6,606 nt of DNA from Bryobacterales bacterium. Its GTDB lineage: Bacteria > Acidobacteriota > Terriglobia > Bryobacterales > Bryobacteraceae. The stretch's first letter is position 1, and each line of letters starts with the position of its first letter. A model generated the notes under the pieces. It was not told the origin of the DNA and did no database searches. It worked only from the letters and a program-made list of their open reading frames with translations. The stretch lies in the NCBI GenBank assembly GCA_025456495.1, contig JALOKO010000227.1, positions 1 to 6,606 on the forward strand, written 5' to 3'. This document shows positions 4,558-6,606 of this stretch, piece after piece. Position numbers and translations under genes: made by a program.

Positions 4558-6606
4558 CTACCGCAGCAGTGTTCCCGGCGCCAGGCCCAGCGTCGTGATT
4601 TCACGGCGCTGGCTGTTCTGCCTCGCTGCGCTGGTGGTGGCCGCCGCTACCGCCCGGGGATCGTTTGCGATAGCCTCCACTGCCTGGCCCTGCATGATCG
4701 CTGTCAGCGCCGGGCCATCGAAGTAGAACACGTTCTTTCCGCTCTCCTGTAGTTGGAAGGCGCTTTGCTGCGCGAAGGGCCTACCAGCGTCGTACTGCAC
4801 CTGCTGGAAGACTTGCCCGCCCGATTGCACCAGCGCCGTGGGCCGCACCGTGTCCGGGTTCAGCCCGAACTTCTGCCCCGTGGCCATGGCGTACAGCTCC
4901 AGCATGTCCCGGATCTGCGGGCTACGAACCGCCACGTCCACGTTGCCGCCATAGGTGCTCTTGGCCATTTCCACAATCTGCTGCAGCAGGCCCTTGTCCT
5001 TCACGTCCAGCCCATAGATCTGCTGGATCTTGTTGCGGGTCTTGTCCGTGGCTCCCTTGAACAGCATCCGCACCAGCCCGGCGCCAAAGCCGATGCCGCC
5101 GCCAATCAGCGCCCCCACCGGGCCGCCGAACTTCGCCCCCATCAGGGCTCCGCCCGCAGTTGTCATTCCCAGGCCGCTTAGGCCGCCGCGCTGCAGGCCC
5201 ATCATCGCCAGAATCCCGCCGCCCAGCAGCATCGCACCACCACCCGCGCCGCCAATCCCCTTGCCGCCGAAGGTGGTGGCCTGGCCCATTTCATCGAATA
5301 CGGTAGTGCTCTTTGACCCCAGTGCGCCAAGTTTGGCCAGCATCCCCTTGTAGCCCGCGGCCATGCCGGAGAATCCCGCGAAGCCCCCAAAGCCTCCACC
5401 AGCCGCGCCGCCTACAGCGCCGCCACTGCGCACTGGGCCGGCGAAACCAGGTGTACCCCCGGGCATTCCCGGAAAGCCACCGAATGTTCCGAATCCACCC
5501 ATGCCCAGCAGGCCCATGAGCCCACCACCGCCGCCAGCCATGGCGCCGCGTTGACCAAACGGGGCGTAACCGCCACCAGGTCCGCCACCAAACAAGCCCA
5601 TGAGCATGCGGGCCGCCTGGCTGGTGACTACTTCCTTGATCGCGGTGAGCATCGCGGTTTTCCAAATGTCGGCGAAGCTGCGGCCCCGTGCGGTTAGGGA
5701 GTCGAAAACTCCCTCAGCGCTCCGCTTCAACCGGTCGAATGTTCTCGTGTACTCTTCGCGCTGCATCTCTGCCAGTTGCAGAGTTCCCCTCATCTCGGCT
5801 TGCCTCAGCTCCAGCCCGGCCCGTTGGCGCAGCACCTGCTTCTGCAGTTCCAATCGTTCCTCAATCTGAAGCCGGTACGCGGGATCCTCCAGAATCTCGA
5901 TTTCCGCGCGCCTCCGCGCGCCTTCCGTGGCCAGTTCAAGCTGGCGGTTGATGGATTCCTTGGTGATCCGTGTTTCCTCACCGGCAACCCACATACGGGC
6001 TTGCAGCGATGCGTCGGACGCCGCCCGCACCTGCAGCAGCCGGAAGCTCGTTTCGGTCTCCGCTGCCTCCTGTGCAAAGCTCAGGTACTCGTCCAGGCTC
6101 CGGCGCTCCATCAGCGCCCGCCGTTGCGCCAAGTCCATTGCCGCCATGAACTGTTTTGAGTCGGCTTGCTTCCGTCCCTCAACCTGCTTGCTGTAGTCCC
6201 CCAGATTGGCAGCCATCACCTTCGCGCCTTCGCCCCGAATGCGATCTTGCTCCTGGCGTTCCCGGATCCCGAAAGCGACATTCACGTTCTTGATCGCCTC
6301 CGCTGTCAGACCATACTGTTTCAGTGCCAGTTCCCGCTCCGCGCGTATCCGCTGCATGGCATCCAGCTCGCTCATTTCGGCCTCCTGACGAAGCTTGGCG
6401 GTTTCCTGCAATGCCGCCCCCGCGCGTTTCTGGAACTCTTCGAGTTGTTGGGCCGCAAGGTCTAGCCGGGCTTGTGTTGCCTTCTGTTGTTCACGAATCA
6501 ACTTGCCCGCCGCCATCTCGGTAACGTCCCCGGCCCTCCCATCCAGCCGCGCCATTTGCTCCGCGCGCATTCGATTGATTTGCGCCGCCAATCCCTCAGC
6601 CAGTGC
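4558..6606 (-). CDS. Phage tail tape measure protein, C-terminal part (5' end outside window)
   Basis: Tape measure proteins set tail length and help pass DNA through the host membrane. At least 682 residues are visible; the frame is open to the window edge, and the TTG at 6591 is only an internal codon. Counting from that TTG: an alanine/arginine/glutamate-rich alpha-helical, coiled-coil part (about 1-295); a helix FDSLTARGRSFADIWKTAML leading to SQAARMLMGLFGG (296-336); a Gly/Phe/Met-rich low-complexity stretch (335-410); Gly/Ala-rich hydrophobic segments (about 445-512, including GGPVGALIGGGIGFGAGL) that could insert in a membrane; then a conserved soluble C-terminus with IYGLDVKDKG and a RSPQIRDMLELYAMATGQ block. 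The helix to hydrophobic-glycine to C-terminal order is typical of siphophage tape measure proteins. The stop lies 13 nt before the 39-residue ORF. The same-strand order tape measure, small ORFs, HTH, int suggests one transcript. Confidence 0.85.
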   Translation of the reverse strand, partial: ALAEGLAAQINRMRAEQMARLDGRAGDVTEMAAGKLIREQQKATQARLDLAAQQLEEFQKRAGAALQETAKLRQEAEMSELDAMQRIRAERELALKQYGLTAEAIKNVNVAFGIRERQEQDRIRGEGAKVMAANLGDYSKQVEGRKQADSKQFMAAMDLAQRRALMERRSLDEYLSFAQEAAETETSFRLLQVRAASDASLQARMWVAGEETRITKESINRQLELATEGARRRAEIEILEDPAYRLQIEERLELQKQVLRQRAGLELRQAEMRGTLQLAEMQREEYTRTFDRLKRSAEGVFDSLTARGRSFADIWKTAMLTAIKEVVTSQAARMLMGLFGGGPGGGYAPFGQRGAMAGGGGGLMGLLGMGGFGTFGGFPGMPGGTPGFAGPVRSGGAVGGAAGGGFGGFAGFSGMAAGYKGMLAKLGALGSKSTTVFDEMGQATTFGGKGIGGAGGGAMLLGGGILAMMGLQRGGLSGLGMTTAGGALMGAKFGGPVGALIGGGIGFGAGLVRMLFKGATDKTRNKIQQIYGLDVKDKGLLQQIVEMAKSTYGGNVDVAVRSPQIRDMLELYAMATGQKFGLNPDTVRPTALVQSGGQVFQQVQYDAGRPFAQQSAFQLQESGKNVFYFDGPALTAIMQGQAVEAIANDPRAVAAATTSAARQNSQRREITTLGLAPGTLLR

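Overview
This 6.6 kb, GC-rich window joins ordinary chromosomal genes (about 1-2960) to one end of an integrated phage-like element (about 2965-6606, running off the right edge). The host looks like an Acidobacteriota-type bacterium. That is inference from the look of the proteins, especially the integrase with its N-terminal CPH...CxC segment and the tail tape measure C-terminus; no marker gene in the window proves it.

Left part. Positions 2-695 (+) hold the 3' part of a glycoside hydrolase family 113 (beta-mannanase-like) gene. The C-terminal catalytic segment (339-695) is clear. The segment upstream is low-complexity, very G-rich and in another frame; the two frames join if one G is removed from a run of seven G at 250-256. 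Convergent to it lies a two-gene minus-strand operon: cysE (serine O-acetyltransferase, 1329-2060), then 2 nt later a LOG/TIGR00730 family nucleotide-processing protein (715-1326).

Middle. The divergent intergenic region between cysE and nuoA (2061-2306) carries two adjacent tandem repeats, both with a 10-bp unit; the second is a strong G-quadruplex candidate. nuoA (2307-2663, +) encodes the three-helix NuoA subunit of respiratory complex I and stands without nuoB. After it come an 8-bp hairpin, two hairpins with identical stems, and a complete tRNA-Leu(CAA) with encoded CCA (2876-2964).

Right part. A tyrosine integrase (3002-4132, -) ends 37 nt past the tRNA, so the tRNA 3' end is the probable attachment site. 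Upstream of int on the same strand are an excisionase-like HTH gene (4145-4348), two small ORFs (4330-4428 and 4425-4544) and the 3' part of a phage tail tape measure gene (4558-6606, 5'-partial). All read toward the tRNA with very short gaps. Having the tape measure gene almost directly next to xis/int, with no tail-tip, fibre or lysis genes between, is unusual and suggests a rearranged or reduced prophage.

I found no CRISPR array, transposase or clearly new defence system. The most interesting items are the frameshift and G-quadruplex tract in the GH113 gene, the twin 10-bp repeats, the paired hairpins before the tRNA, and the small coupled ORFs between the tape measure and xis genes.
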